64,000 nt of DNA from Candidatus Methanomassiliicoccus intestinalis Issoire-Mx1 (lineage in GTDB: Archaea; Thermoplasmatota; Thermoplasmata; Methanomassiliicoccales; Methanomassiliicoccaceae). The translations under genes were made by a program, and so were the position numbers. Location: the NCBI RefSeq assembly GCF_000404225.1, contig NC_021353.1, positions 1,612,001 through 1,676,000 of the forward strand, written 5' to 3'. Below are positions 51,949 through 61,138 of the stretch, piece by piece. The notes under the pieces were generated by a model. The model had not been told where the DNA came from and did no database searches. It saw only the letters and a program-made list of their open reading frames with translations. Every line of letters starts with the position of its first letter. Positions within the stretch are counted from its first letter, which is position 1.

Positions 51949-52583
51949 TGCTCAGAGTCGCTCTTTATGCAAGGGTCTCTACAAGAGAGCAGGACACTGA
52001 CAATCAGATGTTCAGACTCAAGGAGTTTGCGCAGAGACGAGGACTTGAAGTCTATGATACCTACATGGATGTCTGTTCAGGTGCAAAGGCGCATCGTCCT
52101 GATCTTGACAGAATGATGAAAGATGCTAAGATGCACTGCTTCGACAAAATCGTTGCAATTAAGCTTGACAGAATGATGAGATCCGTTTCAAATCTTCTCA
52201 CCGTGTGCGATCAGCTGAAAAGCTACAATGTAGATCTAGAATTCGTTGATCAGCAGATCGACACAAGCACACCGGCAGGAAAGATGTTCTTCACGATGCT
52301 TTCTGCATTTGCAGAATTTGAAAGAGAATTGATCAGCGAGAGGACAAAGGATGGATTAGATAGAGCAAGGAGAGAAGGCAAGAAGATCGGGCATCCTAAG
52401 ACGACATTGAGTAAAGATCAAATCGAGAGGATCAAAAAGATTCTAGAAGAAGATCCGCAGATCTCGCTTAGAAAACTCTCTGCGATGATGAGAGGGATCT
52501 CACGCAATACTTTACGAAGAGAATTATCAGACCTCGGTCTTTGGAGTGGTCAAGAAAGGGGATCGTCGGAGGTATATAAATGA
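51948..52583 (+). CDS. Serine recombinase (resolvase/invertase family)
   Basis: 211 residues. The catalytic domain starts VALYARVSTREQDTDNQ with nucleophile Ser11, and continues IVAIKLDRMMRS, VDLEFVDQQIDTSTPAGKMFFTMLSAFAEFERELISERT. The C-terminal 45 residues are a helix-turn-helix (ISLRKLSAMMRGISRNTLRREL). The size is that of a resolvase or invertase, not of a large serine integrase. It may resolve element multimers, invert a segment, or integrate the element. I prefer ATG 51948, sharing a stop-start overlap with the previous gene, over a start at 51915. Confidence 0.93.
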   Translation: MLRVALYARVSTREQDTDNQMFRLKEFAQRRGLEVYDTYMDVCSGAKAHRPDLDRMMKDAKMHCFDKIVAIKLDRMMRSVSNLLTVCDQLKSYNVDLEFVDQQIDTSTPAGKMFFTMLSAFAEFERELISERTKDGLDRARREGKKIGHPKTTLSKDQIERIKKILEEDPQISLRKLSAMMRGISRNTLRRELSDLGLWSGQERGSSEVYK

Positions 52584-52663
52584 ATGGCAAAATAAGCTAT
52601 GATCTTCAAACGGTCGTTAGTAAAGCCATCTTAGATGCTATGATGCCGTACAAAGGTAGATAA
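52580..52663 (+). CDS. Tiny element protein, 27 aa
   Basis: ATG overlaps the recombinase stop (ATGA), and GGAGGTATATAA precedes it. MNGKISYDLQTVVSKAILDA then MMPYKGR. One base separates it from the next ATG. Helical, unknown. Confidence 0.4.
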   Translation: MNGKISYDLQTVVSKAILDAMMPYKGR

Positions 52664-52664
52664 A

Positions 52665-52952
52665 ATGGGAATAACTACTCATGACCTATTTTTCAAAGAA
52701 AAAATAGATGAGAAAGTGTGTGGTTTTATTCTTTCTAATGATGTTAAGCAAAAAGTAGAGATCCTGAAGTTAGCTACTAATAAAACAAAGTCAGAACTGG
52801 CTGAAGATGCAATCAGACTCCTCTACTTGATGTATTCATGTATCCCAAAGGAGTTAATGGAACCAATCTTAGATTCATTGATGGATAAAGATGCTAAAAA
52901 GTGTATAAAAACCGTTGAAGAGATCGAATCTCTTCTTCGGCGGATTCTTTAA
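52665..52952 (+). CDS. Ribbon-helix-helix-like protein, 95 aa
   Basis: The centre VKQKVEILKLATNKTKSELA and AEDAIRLLYLMY fits a CopG-type helix-helix, with a preceding strand-like CGFILSND. Such proteins repress transcription or copy number as dimers. Its C-terminus is helical and extends beyond the minimal domain. Last gene of the left operon; three bases separate it from the convergent two-TM gene. Confidence 0.55.
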   Translation: MGITTHDLFFKEKIDEKVCGFILSNDVKQKVEILKLATNKTKSELAEDAIRLLYLMYSCIPKELMEPILDSLMDKDAKKCIKTVEEIESLLRRIL

Positions 52953-52955
52953 TTC

Positions 52956-53831
52956 TTAGATTATATCCTTATAAATATCTCTATCTCTCATACTTAATTT
53001 ATAAAAGCTATAATCGCCCATGTTAATAGGGAAATAATCCCTTAGTTGCCTCAATGGTATGAGATAGTATGCAATGTTACCTGTTTCAAATATGAATCCT
53101 AGATCCTCCTCACTCGTGTCTATAAAACCTTCACACTCTAGTTTCTCTGTATTCACTTCGATATCCTGTAATTTCATAGAGGTCTCAAGTACTTCATTAT
53201 TCTCGTTTACAATATCGCAAATGTTTTGATCAAGCCGTGTTCGATACACCAGAGTATCATATGCTTTATCTATACTGACGTTTTTCTTTTTATTAATCAT
53301 TACGCATGCATCTAATTTAAAATATAGTCTGGTAAAATAATAATATGCCCTTAAAAATTCTTCTGAAACCGTATAAACCTGACAGAAATAAGGGTAATCA
53401 CAGAGATATGATCGAATATCATCAACTTTACTAAATATATATTTGTAATCTTCCTGGCTAAGTGGGTTTTTATTCATAGCCAATGCCTTACGATCGATCT
53501 TTTGTCGTATGTAGTTATTAATTTCAGATAGATATTCTCTAACCTTTATTTCACAATTTATCCTTTCGCTAACATATAACATACGTGTTTCTTTCTGAAA
53601 TCTCACATAGTCATTTATCAACCATACCACTGTTGAAACAGTTGCTCCTGCTAATGTCGTTGGAATGACTATGTATGGATTCTCTGGATTTATAATACAT
53701 AGATATATACACACAACGGATACGATGGCAAAGATTACGGTCGTTACTAAGAATCTAGACATGTACCCTTTTAGATAGTCCATCTGTTCAATAATCATAT
53801 TCATGATAAATACCAAATATTTTGATGGCAT
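52956..53831 (-). CDS. Two-TM membrane protein with cytosolic domain, 291 aa; only minus-strand gene inside the element
   Basis: Residues about 27-46 (FLVTTVIFAIVSVVCIYLCI) and 53-72 (YIVIPTTLAGATVSTVVWLI) are membrane helices. The remaining 220 residues are helical and rich in Tyr, Asp and Lys. A SLATT-like (2TM effector) or superinfection-exclusion role is possible by layout only. It is opposite in direction to every neighbour, clearly AT-rich and fed by its own promoter near a (TA)10 tract. The start may be M1, M10 or M12. I recognise no family. Confidence 0.65.
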   Translation of the reverse strand: MPSKYLVFIMNMIIEQMDYLKGYMSRFLVTTVIFAIVSVVCIYLCIINPENPYIVIPTTLAGATVSTVVWLINDYVRFQKETRMLYVSERINCEIKVREYLSEINNYIRQKIDRKALAMNKNPLSQEDYKYIFSKVDDIRSYLCDYPYFCQVYTVSEEFLRAYYYFTRLYFKLDACVMINKKKNVSIDKAYDTLVYRTRLDQNICDIVNENNEVLETSMKLQDIEVNTEKLECEGFIDTSEEDLGFIFETGNIAYYLIPLRQLRDYFPINMGDYSFYKLSMRDRDIYKDII

Positions 53832-53860
53832 TTTTAGTATTTAACTATCTTCAAAATTCT

Positions 53861-53880
53861 TATATATATATATATATATA
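53861..53880. repeat. (TA)10 tract in the divergent promoter region
   Basis: Twenty bases of strictly alternating TA between the minus-strand two-TM gene and the plus-strand surface cassette. It probably provides TATA boxes for both, and could vary in length. Confidence 0.6.
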
Positions 53881-53948
53881 CATTTCGTTTTTTAAATATT
53901 TAAATTTAGCTTTTAATAAATATGTTTAAGTTGGTGTAGATACTTACG

Positions 53949-53999
53949 AACCGCCTACCAGAGCAAGGTGGTTTCTTTACTCCTTTTTTCTAAAAAGGA
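53949..53999 (+). promoter_or_regulatory. Two leader hairpins before the first large surface gene
   Basis: AACCGCCT/AGGTGGTT (53949-53973, nine-base loop, one G-T pair) is followed by TCCTTTTT/AAAAAGGA (53981-53999, three-base loop). The GTG at 53968 falls inside the first stem. A clear ribosome-binding site GGAGGT is found only after both, at 54010-54015. Confidence 0.4.
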
Positions 54000-56355
54000 A
54001 GGCAACAATGGAGGTATTTTCATTCAATCAAGAAATAAGTTAGCGATAGCTCTCATCGCCTTGGTTGCTCTGATGCTTGTCATTCCACTCGGAATGGTCA
54101 CATCAGACAATCAAAGCGATCAGACACAAAGTCACGTTTTGTCGTCATCACTTGACGACTTCACATTCAAAGAAGTATATACGACAACAGGAACGGGCTC
54201 GTCTGCTGTGACTACGATGACTGGATACAGTGTGTCAGCAAAGACAACAAACCTGAAAGGAGATGTTGTCATCCCAGATTCTTACAAAGATTTGCCTGTT
54301 GTGCGGATCGATGCAAACGGTTTCAGAAACTGCTATGACATGACATCTGTTTTGATTCCGTATACAATCAAGACGGTAGGAATTAATGCATTCACCAACT
54401 GTCTGAAATTAAATGCAGTTTATTACAATTCAAATTCAGCGACAAGTGTAGAAACTCCATATACAGATCTTACAAGCCCGTGGTACAACGCTGGATCGGA
54501 ACTTAACGTTGTATTCGGCAATATTGTTACAAGCATATCACCTTACTGTTTTTACAATGCAAATCATCTGAAGTCTGTCACTCTGAGTCCTTCAACGACT
54601 ACTATTGGGGTTCATGCATTCGATAAGTCTTCACTCGAATCGATCACGATCGAGCATGCAACAAAGATCGATGAATGTGCATTCAAGGACTGTAAACAAT
54701 TGAACAATCTGATACTGCCAGACTCACTGACAGTAATAGGGGTGTCAGCGTTCCAGGGCTGTTCATCTATTGAGAGTATCAATATTCCTAAAGCGGTAAC
54801 TAACATCAGCAATCTTGCATTTGCAGACTGTACAAAGCTTGCAACGATCAATTACAACTGCAATGCAACATCAGTATCGTATAGCAACACAACATCCGCA
54901 TGGCTTAACACCGGAAAAGACACCGAAAATGTGACTGTTGTTTTGTCTGATGATGTGAAGGTGCTGCCGTCTTCTGCATTCTACTGGTTCGAGAATCTAC
55001 ATAGCATCATAATGAATCAGACTCTTACAGAGTTCGGACAAAATGCATTTTATAACTGCATTAATTTAGAAGAAATAACAATACCCGCATCTGTAACAAC
55101 ACTTGGAAGCAATGCATTTTACAACTGCTACAAACTTGCACAAATAAACTACAACGCATCGAATGCGACAGGTTCGATATCTGGATCAAACATCGGGAAA
55201 GATGTTGATGACTGCATTCTTGTCATCGGTGAATCTGTGACTGCTCTGCAACTCTCTATGTTCTCAAATCTTGACTACTACGGAACAGTTTATTACAATG
55301 CTCCAAGTGTCGCCGATTTGAGTGTAGGAAGCAGCAGTACACCAGTATTCAACTCTACAGGATACAGGTTATACTATAGCGACCCAGAAAAGCTGGCAGG
55401 CTTCAAACTCATTATTGGAGACAATGTAACAAATATCCCGTCGGGCATATTCCAGAAATCATCGTATTTGATCGAGGTAACCATCGGTGAGTCTGTCATA
55501 TCAATAGCAAATAGTGCATTCAGCGGTTGTCAACGTTTGGCAGTGATCAATTACAATGCAGTAGCTGTATCAGATGCTTCTTACACAGCATCAACATCCC
55601 CATATGGTGATAGTAAAGCTGAAAATCAAGCAGGCAACAGCGTTGCAGGCGGTATAACACTCAGAATCGGCGAGAACGTCAGATATATTCCAGAATCAAT
55701 CTTCTATAATTTAGTTCACTTAAAGAATATAGAGTTTAATGCTAAATCACTAAATGAGAAGATATACACGTCGAGTACCACTCCATGGTACAACGCAGGG
55801 CTTTCAGAAAGTGAAGTTACTGTTACAATCGGAGACAATGTAACACAGATTCCTGCCTATTGTTTTGCTTACTTCACGTCACTGAAACAAGCAAGCATAG
55901 GTGCTCTTGTAGAATCAATAGGCAATCAGGCATTCGCTCAAACATCTCTTGAATCAATCACGATGCCTAAGACTGTACAGTATACAGCTTCGTCTTTTCC
56001 AGCCTCCGCTGAAGTCATTAAGCTCGACACATTCACAATCACATACAACAGCAACGGCGGATCAGAAATTACATCTCATAAAATACTGCAAGACCGCATG
56101 CTGACAAAACCAGACAACCCGACAAAAGACGGATTTACATTTGCAGGCTGGTATTCAGACGCAGAATTAACAACAGAATATGATTTTAACGAGCCGGTTA
56201 CCAGTGACGTTACACTTTATGCATCATGGACGGTAAATAACACGGACAACCCTTCAGACAAACACACATCTGAAGACTTACCGTTGTGGGTCTACATTGT
56301 CATTCTGCTTCTGTGCATTGTTATGTTCGCATTGATTTGTAAGGTGGTACTATGA
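53968..56355 (+). CDS. BspA-type leucine-rich surface protein, up to 795 aa
   Basis: The mature protein is built of about ten BspA/LRR_5 repeats (GxNAFTNCxxLNAVYYN, IPKAVTNISNLAFADCTKL, VTTLGSNAFYNCYKL), then one Listeria-Bacteroides repeat (ITYNSNGGSEI ... FAGWYSDAELTTEYDF) at about 695-760, and a C-terminal membrane helix (LWVYIVILLLCIVMFALI). A signal peptide follows position 54022 (SRNKLAIALIALVALMLVIP). The longest frame starts at GTG 53968, but that codon is in a hairpin; GGAGGT at 54010 points to a start at ATT 54022, which would give 777 residues. BspA repeats bind host proteins or other cells. First gene of the surface cassette; overlaps the next by four bases. Confidence 0.85.
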   Translation: MVSLLLFSKKEGNNGGIFIQSRNKLAIALIALVALMLVIPLGMVTSDNQSDQTQSHVLSSSLDDFTFKEVYTTTGTGSSAVTTMTGYSVSAKTTNLKGDVVIPDSYKDLPVVRIDANGFRNCYDMTSVLIPYTIKTVGINAFTNCLKLNAVYYNSNSATSVETPYTDLTSPWYNAGSELNVVFGNIVTSISPYCFYNANHLKSVTLSPSTTTIGVHAFDKSSLESITIEHATKIDECAFKDCKQLNNLILPDSLTVIGVSAFQGCSSIESINIPKAVTNISNLAFADCTKLATINYNCNATSVSYSNTTSAWLNTGKDTENVTVVLSDDVKVLPSSAFYWFENLHSIIMNQTLTEFGQNAFYNCINLEEITIPASVTTLGSNAFYNCYKLAQINYNASNATGSISGSNIGKDVDDCILVIGESVTALQLSMFSNLDYYGTVYYNAPSVADLSVGSSSTPVFNSTGYRLYYSDPEKLAGFKLIIGDNVTNIPSGIFQKSSYLIEVTIGESVISIANSAFSGCQRLAVINYNAVAVSDASYTASTSPYGDSKAENQAGNSVAGGITLRIGENVRYIPESIFYNLVHLKNIEFNAKSLNEKIYTSSTTPWYNAGLSESEVTVTIGDNVTQIPAYCFAYFTSLKQASIGALVESIGNQAFAQTSLESITMPKTVQYTASSFPASAEVIKLDTFTITYNSNGGSEITSHKILQDRMLTKPDNPTKDGFTFAGWYSDAELTTEYDFNEPVTSDVTLYASWTVNNTDNPSDKHTSEDLPLWVYIVILLLCIVMFALICKVVL

Positions 56356-58286
56356 AGCGCAAAGAGATAATGCTTGGAGCGGTAGCCCTTGTTCTCGTCT
56401 TCTGCCTATCATCACTTGCATTAGCGGTTAATGACGATGCTGAAACTAATGACAACGGTGTTGTACTATCAAGCAGTGTAAGCCCAACTTCATTTTCTCC
56501 TACCCAGTATTCAAGTGCTACTGTAAGCGTATCAGGTGCAAGAGTCACGATAAGTGTGAGTGATTCTAATGTTGGCTCTGCCATTGATGATATTTACAAA
56601 ATCAACTGGGGAGACAGCGGCTCATCTGAACTGAACTCATACAATAATGGATCAGCATCCCATACTTACACATCAAACGGACATTACAGCATATCAATAT
56701 CAATCGAAACATGGAAAGACGGGGCGAATAAACTAGCAACAACATCTAAAACGATCAGTGTAACCATCGATCACTACTCTTCATCAACCCCGACTTACAC
56801 AGTCACATACAATCTGTCTGGCGGTCACGTAGTATCATCAATGTCAACAACACGCACTGTTACATCTGGTACAACCATCACGCTTCCAGGCATTGGTGAT
56901 GTGGAGAAGGACGGCACGTACCTGAACGGCTGGGCTCTTAATTCCACGTCAGGAACTAAGTATACAACATTAGGACAATACACAGTCAGATCAAACGTCA
57001 CATTCTATGCCGTCTGGGCGACTGAAGTTTACAAAGTGTATCTGCATTCAAATGGCGGTGTCTCTGATTACTGGTATTCATTCATCGTCACTGATGATAA
57101 TCACCGTGTTGTTTTGCCTTCAGATGGATTTTCAAGAGAAGGATATTATCTTGACAGTTGGAACACATCAGCAGACGGTTCAGGCACTAAATACGCTCTT
57201 GGAAGCACATATACAGCATCAGCAGAAGGAGAAAAGCTCTATGCAATTTGGAAAATGCCTACTGTGACTCTGAACTGTGATGATCTCATCGACTACTTAG
57301 AAACAGACAAAGACAACATCGCATTGCTCAATAATTCAGCAGACATTCCCGTAGGAACAACCATAAAGTTACCGCAAATGCCAGCTACAATATCTGAAGA
57401 CGGCTGGGTACAGCTTATGACTGGCTGGAGAGATCAGGCAGGCAATGCAGTAGGCTACAGCTATACCGTGCCTGCTCAGGAATCCATCACTCTGACTCCT
57501 GTCAGAACCGACTATTTCAAAGTCGATGTCACGCAAGACCCGATTGTTTCAATCACCATCAGCAACAGCATGTCTGAATGTACGTCTCATACGGTCGAAT
57601 GGGGAGACGGAAAAACAGATACTGCGGGTTCAGTCGTCAGTGATGTTCTGAGACATACATACGAAGCAAATTCTGCTTATGCCATCACTCTGACATCATA
57701 CGAGTATGACGTCAGCGTCAGCGGGTCGTACTCAATTCAGATTGTCAAAGCTTCATCAGATCTGACAACCTATACTGTCACTTTTACCAGCAACGGTGGT
57801 AGCAAAGTGCAGAATCAGGTCATTGTTGAGAATAACAAAGTGTCTAAGCCCGCTGATCCGCTTCGAACCGGCTACCGCTTTGCCGGCTGGTTCAGCGATG
57901 CAGAATTAACCACAGAATATGACTTTAACGAGCCAGTAAAAAGTAATCTCACATTATATGCGAAATGGGAAGACGCTTCAAAGTACACGATCTCATTCAA
58001 CACCAACGGTGGTAGTGAGATAGAAAATCAGACCGTGGGCGCCAACACCAATGCCGTGAAACCAGACAACCCAACTAAAAAAGGATACACCTTTGCCGGC
58101 TGGTTCACTGATGCGGAATTGGTTTCTGAATACAATTTTAATACGCTCGTCAATTCTAACATAACTCTCTATGCCAAGTGGGATGAAAAATCTAGTTCTG
58201 GCATCTTATCTTCAATTCCATGGTGGATTTGGTTAATTGTTCTGTTGATCATTGTCTGCATCATACTTTACGTGATTTTTGGGTGA
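56352..58286 (+). CDS. Surface protein with PKD-like and Listeria-Bacteroides repeats, 644 aa
   Basis: Signal peptide (residues 1-26). Two PKD-like segments (INWGDSG ... ASHTYTSNGHYSISI, and VEWGDGKTD ... LRHTYEANSAYAI) and four Listeria-Bacteroides repeats with the pattern YTVTFxSNGGS ... GYxFAGWFSDAELTTEYDF ... LYAKW. A C-terminal helix (WWIWLIVLLIIVCIILYVIF) anchors it. Its last repeats resemble the single repeat of the preceding protein in DNA as well, which suggests exchange between them. ATG overlaps the previous stop (ATGA). On a virion these would be spike-like; on the host they would be surface proteins. Confidence 0.85.
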   Translation: MKRKEIMLGAVALVLVFCLSSLALAVNDDAETNDNGVVLSSSVSPTSFSPTQYSSATVSVSGARVTISVSDSNVGSAIDDIYKINWGDSGSSELNSYNNGSASHTYTSNGHYSISISIETWKDGANKLATTSKTISVTIDHYSSSTPTYTVTYNLSGGHVVSSMSTTRTVTSGTTITLPGIGDVEKDGTYLNGWALNSTSGTKYTTLGQYTVRSNVTFYAVWATEVYKVYLHSNGGVSDYWYSFIVTDDNHRVVLPSDGFSREGYYLDSWNTSADGSGTKYALGSTYTASAEGEKLYAIWKMPTVTLNCDDLIDYLETDKDNIALLNNSADIPVGTTIKLPQMPATISEDGWVQLMTGWRDQAGNAVGYSYTVPAQESITLTPVRTDYFKVDVTQDPIVSITISNSMSECTSHTVEWGDGKTDTAGSVVSDVLRHTYEANSAYAITLTSYEYDVSVSGSYSIQIVKASSDLTTYTVTFTSNGGSKVQNQVIVENNKVSKPADPLRTGYRFAGWFSDAELTTEYDFNEPVKSNLTLYAKWEDASKYTISFNTNGGSEIENQTVGANTNAVKPDNPTKKGYTFAGWFTDAELVSEYNFNTLVNSNITLYAKWDEKSSSGILSSIPWWIWLIVLLIIVCIILYVIFG

Positions 58287-58290
58287 TAAA

Positions 58291-60189
58291 ATGAAGGTTA
58301 CTAAAAAACAAAGAATTGCCTCATGTGTTGCTCTGATAATCACGCTATGCATGCTTGCTGTAGCAGTCTCCAGTCCGTTCATCTTTCAGGAAGAGGAACA
58401 GCAGACTGATGCAGACGCTACTGTCTTAGCAGGTTTTACAGACCACTGGTTCGACGGCTGGAGAGATAAAGACGGAAACGTTGACTGGGGCTTCTTTGCA
58501 GTTGATGTCTTAGCACACATGAACCCCCTTAGCGCGCTGGGATGGGAAGCTGCCGAGTACTATTACAAGGGGGAGATCATCCCTCCAGGCACACCGCCGG
58601 CAGGAAACGAGGACGAGGTTGCTAAGCAGATGAGGCTTCATGAAGCCGAGTTAGTCTACACAATTCTTAACAGCAACAAAGAACTGCTTGCTAACAGTAT
58701 TTCAGGATATGCCGACATCTGGAAGTTCTCAAATGCGTACTGGATGAGGCAGTCTGAGATAGCGGCTACTGAGTCGTGGGTTCTAGGAGAACGTTACAAT
58801 GCAACTCACATAATTGAAAGATCAAGTCTGGCTGAGAACCTTTCTAAACTCTTTGCAAATATCGAAGAGGGACCAGACGTCACGTTTGCATTGCTGACTG
58901 AACGTCTCAGCACATGGTCAGGAGCTTCTGGCTACGGAAGCATGAGCATAGTCACCATGTACGGTGACACTCCCATGAGCGGGTCGGGAATGGACATTAA
59001 GATCAGAAACGGACTTAATATAACTTCAGACAACAACCGTGCGTATCTCGATAACAGAGAAATCTGGGTTTCGGGAGGCGGTGCTACAATCCATTCAGAG
59101 AACGGCACTCAGTACCAGTTAGCCGCTGGATACAACGATCTTGCTGCAATGGGAATCCCAGCCGGAACGTATGCGTTCCAGAAAGACCGCCAGTATGCCG
59201 GTTCAATCTTACCGACTGTTTCAGCGAACGTAGCAAAAGTCCAGCCTGTCGCTGTGCTGTCTGCATCTGACTCTTTCAAGCTTGCTTTCTACAGCAATAG
59301 TCATGTCACCATCGACAACAAGAATTATGAATCGTTAGGAATCAAAGTAGAAACAGGCGACGGTACCAGCTCGCAGACCGTAGACCTCTTACTGATTCTC
59401 AAAGAGCAGGGGACAATGATAACAGCAACTGAGCAGACACTCTCCAAAGCACACGCCTCTGCTCAGGCGATCTGGCAAATCTTCAACACAACACAGGAAG
59501 CTAACATTTTGTTAAGTCCCTCATCACTCATTCCAGACAACTCTGTAGAAGTTTCTGCTGACGAGATGTATATGCTGACAGTCTCCTATCTACAACAGGT
59601 ACACGACTATTATGAACGGACGAACGGCAACATCCAGAAGACTGGATTCCTGATATCTGCAGATTCACTTGACCTCTTAGTAAGAGGAGATATCTATGAC
59701 GAAAACGGAACGGCGGTCTACACTGACGTCGTATTTTCACCATACGTCTGGCTTAATGCTCTGAATCTCCACATCGGCAAAGTTACGTTAGATCAGGTCG
59801 GAAATGTTGCGATCTGGGGTGAATCGCAGGATCTGAACACATGGACAAAAGGAGATAAAATACCGACAATGTTGGCTGTCACCCCTAACTACAGCTTCGA
59901 CATCAAACAGATTCAGAAGAGTCAGGCGTCTGTAGACAGCTACACAGTCACGATCAAAGAGATAGAAAAGTGGCACGAAATAACAGTCACTCCAGGACCA
60001 CCGCCGACTGTGATTCCGCATCTGATTGACGCTGTGCCTTTGGTCGCGACAATCCTCATACTGATAGCTGTCTGCTTCGTGGAGCTGTGGATTATTCTTG
60101 ACTGTGAATATTGGTGGATACTGCTCATTGCAGGAATATTCGTCCTGCTGGCAATATTCGGCGCTAGATGGATTACGGGGATGCTATGA
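58291..60189 (+). CDS. Large membrane-anchored extracellular protein, candidate spike, 632 aa
   Basis: Starts at ATG 58291 after GGTGAT, rather than at 58279. Residues about 8-30 are a signal peptide (IASCVALIITLCMLAVAVSS). The outer part of about 540 residues is not repetitive; it includes WFDGWRDKDGNVDWGFFAVD, a helical segment at about 125-190, and beta-rich stretches. Two C-terminal hydrophobic helices (about 580-602 and 608-628) separated by a few residues. Unlike its two neighbours it has no common surface repeat, so it may be the element-specific structural protein. I recognise no family. Overlaps the tiny next gene by four bases. Confidence 0.75.
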   Translation: MKVTKKQRIASCVALIITLCMLAVAVSSPFIFQEEEQQTDADATVLAGFTDHWFDGWRDKDGNVDWGFFAVDVLAHMNPLSALGWEAAEYYYKGEIIPPGTPPAGNEDEVAKQMRLHEAELVYTILNSNKELLANSISGYADIWKFSNAYWMRQSEIAATESWVLGERYNATHIIERSSLAENLSKLFANIEEGPDVTFALLTERLSTWSGASGYGSMSIVTMYGDTPMSGSGMDIKIRNGLNITSDNNRAYLDNREIWVSGGGATIHSENGTQYQLAAGYNDLAAMGIPAGTYAFQKDRQYAGSILPTVSANVAKVQPVAVLSASDSFKLAFYSNSHVTIDNKNYESLGIKVETGDGTSSQTVDLLLILKEQGTMITATEQTLSKAHASAQAIWQIFNTTQEANILLSPSSLIPDNSVEVSADEMYMLTVSYLQQVHDYYERTNGNIQKTGFLISADSLDLLVRGDIYDENGTAVYTDVVFSPYVWLNALNLHIGKVTLDQVGNVAIWGESQDLNTWTKGDKIPTMLAVTPNYSFDIKQIQKSQASVDSYTVTIKEIEKWHEITVTPGPPPTVIPHLIDAVPLVATILILIAVCFVELWIILDCEYWWILLIAGIFVLLAIFGARWITGML

Positions 60190-60329
60190 TTAAACTAATA
60201 CTAGGGCTAGCTGCCCTAGTTATCATTATTTTAGCCTGTCTGGGCGTAATCGACGTTCAAGCTCTGCTGCATGATGCGATCAACGCTTTCAAAGACATCG
60301 TGAAAACACTGCTGGAGGGTGTGCTGTGA
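60186..60329 (+). CDS. 47-residue single-TM protein
   Basis: ATG overlaps the previous stop (ATGA) and the TGA overlaps the GTG of the next gene. MIKLILGLAALVIIILACLG is a membrane helix, followed by an amphipathic tail VIDVQALLHDAINAFKDIV. Size and layout recall small coat or membrane proteins of filamentous or pleomorphic viruses, or a holin-like peptide. The packing between two certain genes, with the right frame and overlaps, makes it likely real. Confidence 0.65.
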   Translation: MIKLILGLAALVIIILACLGVIDVQALLHDAINAFKDIVKTLLEGVL

Positions 60330-61138
60330 GCTTAGGCATCGCAATCGTACTCTCAGTATTCGTGATGTGCATCATGATCACAGCAGGACGAAAATTACAG
60401 ATGCTGACTAAATTCGTCTATCCTAAAGACGTTTTCAGTTTGGCATTCATAATTGGTGTCGTGATATGTGTGATCGGTGCAGAATATGAATTAATCCCTA
60501 TCACGTTAGAAGATGTTTACTGGTGTGTGCCTGCGATGCTTGGATACATCATAGGCTACATACTAGGCAACGAGCAGTCATATCAGACTATTGAGTACAT
60601 CTCGCCTAAAGCAAGATACACAGCGATTTTGAAGACGGTGATCTACGAAGAAGGGGAAAAACAGTACATCGCCGATCAGACCAACGTAGCACTTCTCAAA
60701 CGCCTGCTGTTTGGCATTGTACACGAGCTTGATACTCAAGGTGTGAAAATGGAATTTAACTGGGATGTAGATGCTCAATTCAAGATCAAGATGTACAAAA
60801 GGAAAGTATGCAATGTTGAGAGGCTCGACACCAAGTTTGACCGTGTAGGGAAATTAAAGTTAAAACGGTATAAAACAACGATCGGTGTCGCTGTTGCCAA
60901 TCAAATATCGCATGCCGAGCTTGTTTCACGTACTGACGCACTTGACACACTGAACGACACCGTACTGACTCTTTCTAATGAAGTCACACGATTGAAAAAT
61001 ACAGTGCCTAAGCGTGTTGCCAAATCAATCATTGAGCTTACAAGACCAAGCTATGAAAAAATAACGCTGGATAACATTTCAAACTATCTGAACAAGGTGA
61101 AAGATGATGTTAAAGACTCAGAGGAGGCAAAGGCATGA
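60326..61138 (+). CDS. Multi-TM protein with C-terminal coiled coil, 270 aa
   Basis: GTG start overlapping the previous stop. Three hydrophobic segments (about 3-20, 36-52 and 68-84), then a cytosolic domain of about 120 residues and a likely coiled coil (DALDTLNDTVLTLSNEVTRLKN). It resembles in design the multi-TM protein adjoining the ATPase in several archaeal virus and plasmid cassettes. No family recognised. Overlaps the next gene by four bases. Confidence 0.65.
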   Translation: MSLGIAIVLSVFVMCIMITAGRKLQMLTKFVYPKDVFSLAFIIGVVICVIGAEYELIPITLEDVYWCVPAMLGYIIGYILGNEQSYQTIEYISPKARYTAILKTVIYEEGEKQYIADQTNVALLKRLLFGIVHELDTQGVKMEFNWDVDAQFKIKMYKRKVCNVERLDTKFDRVGKLKLKRYKTTIGVAVANQISHAELVSRTDALDTLNDTVLTLSNEVTRLKNTVPKRVAKSIIELTRPSYEKITLDNISNYLNKVKDDVKDSEEAKA

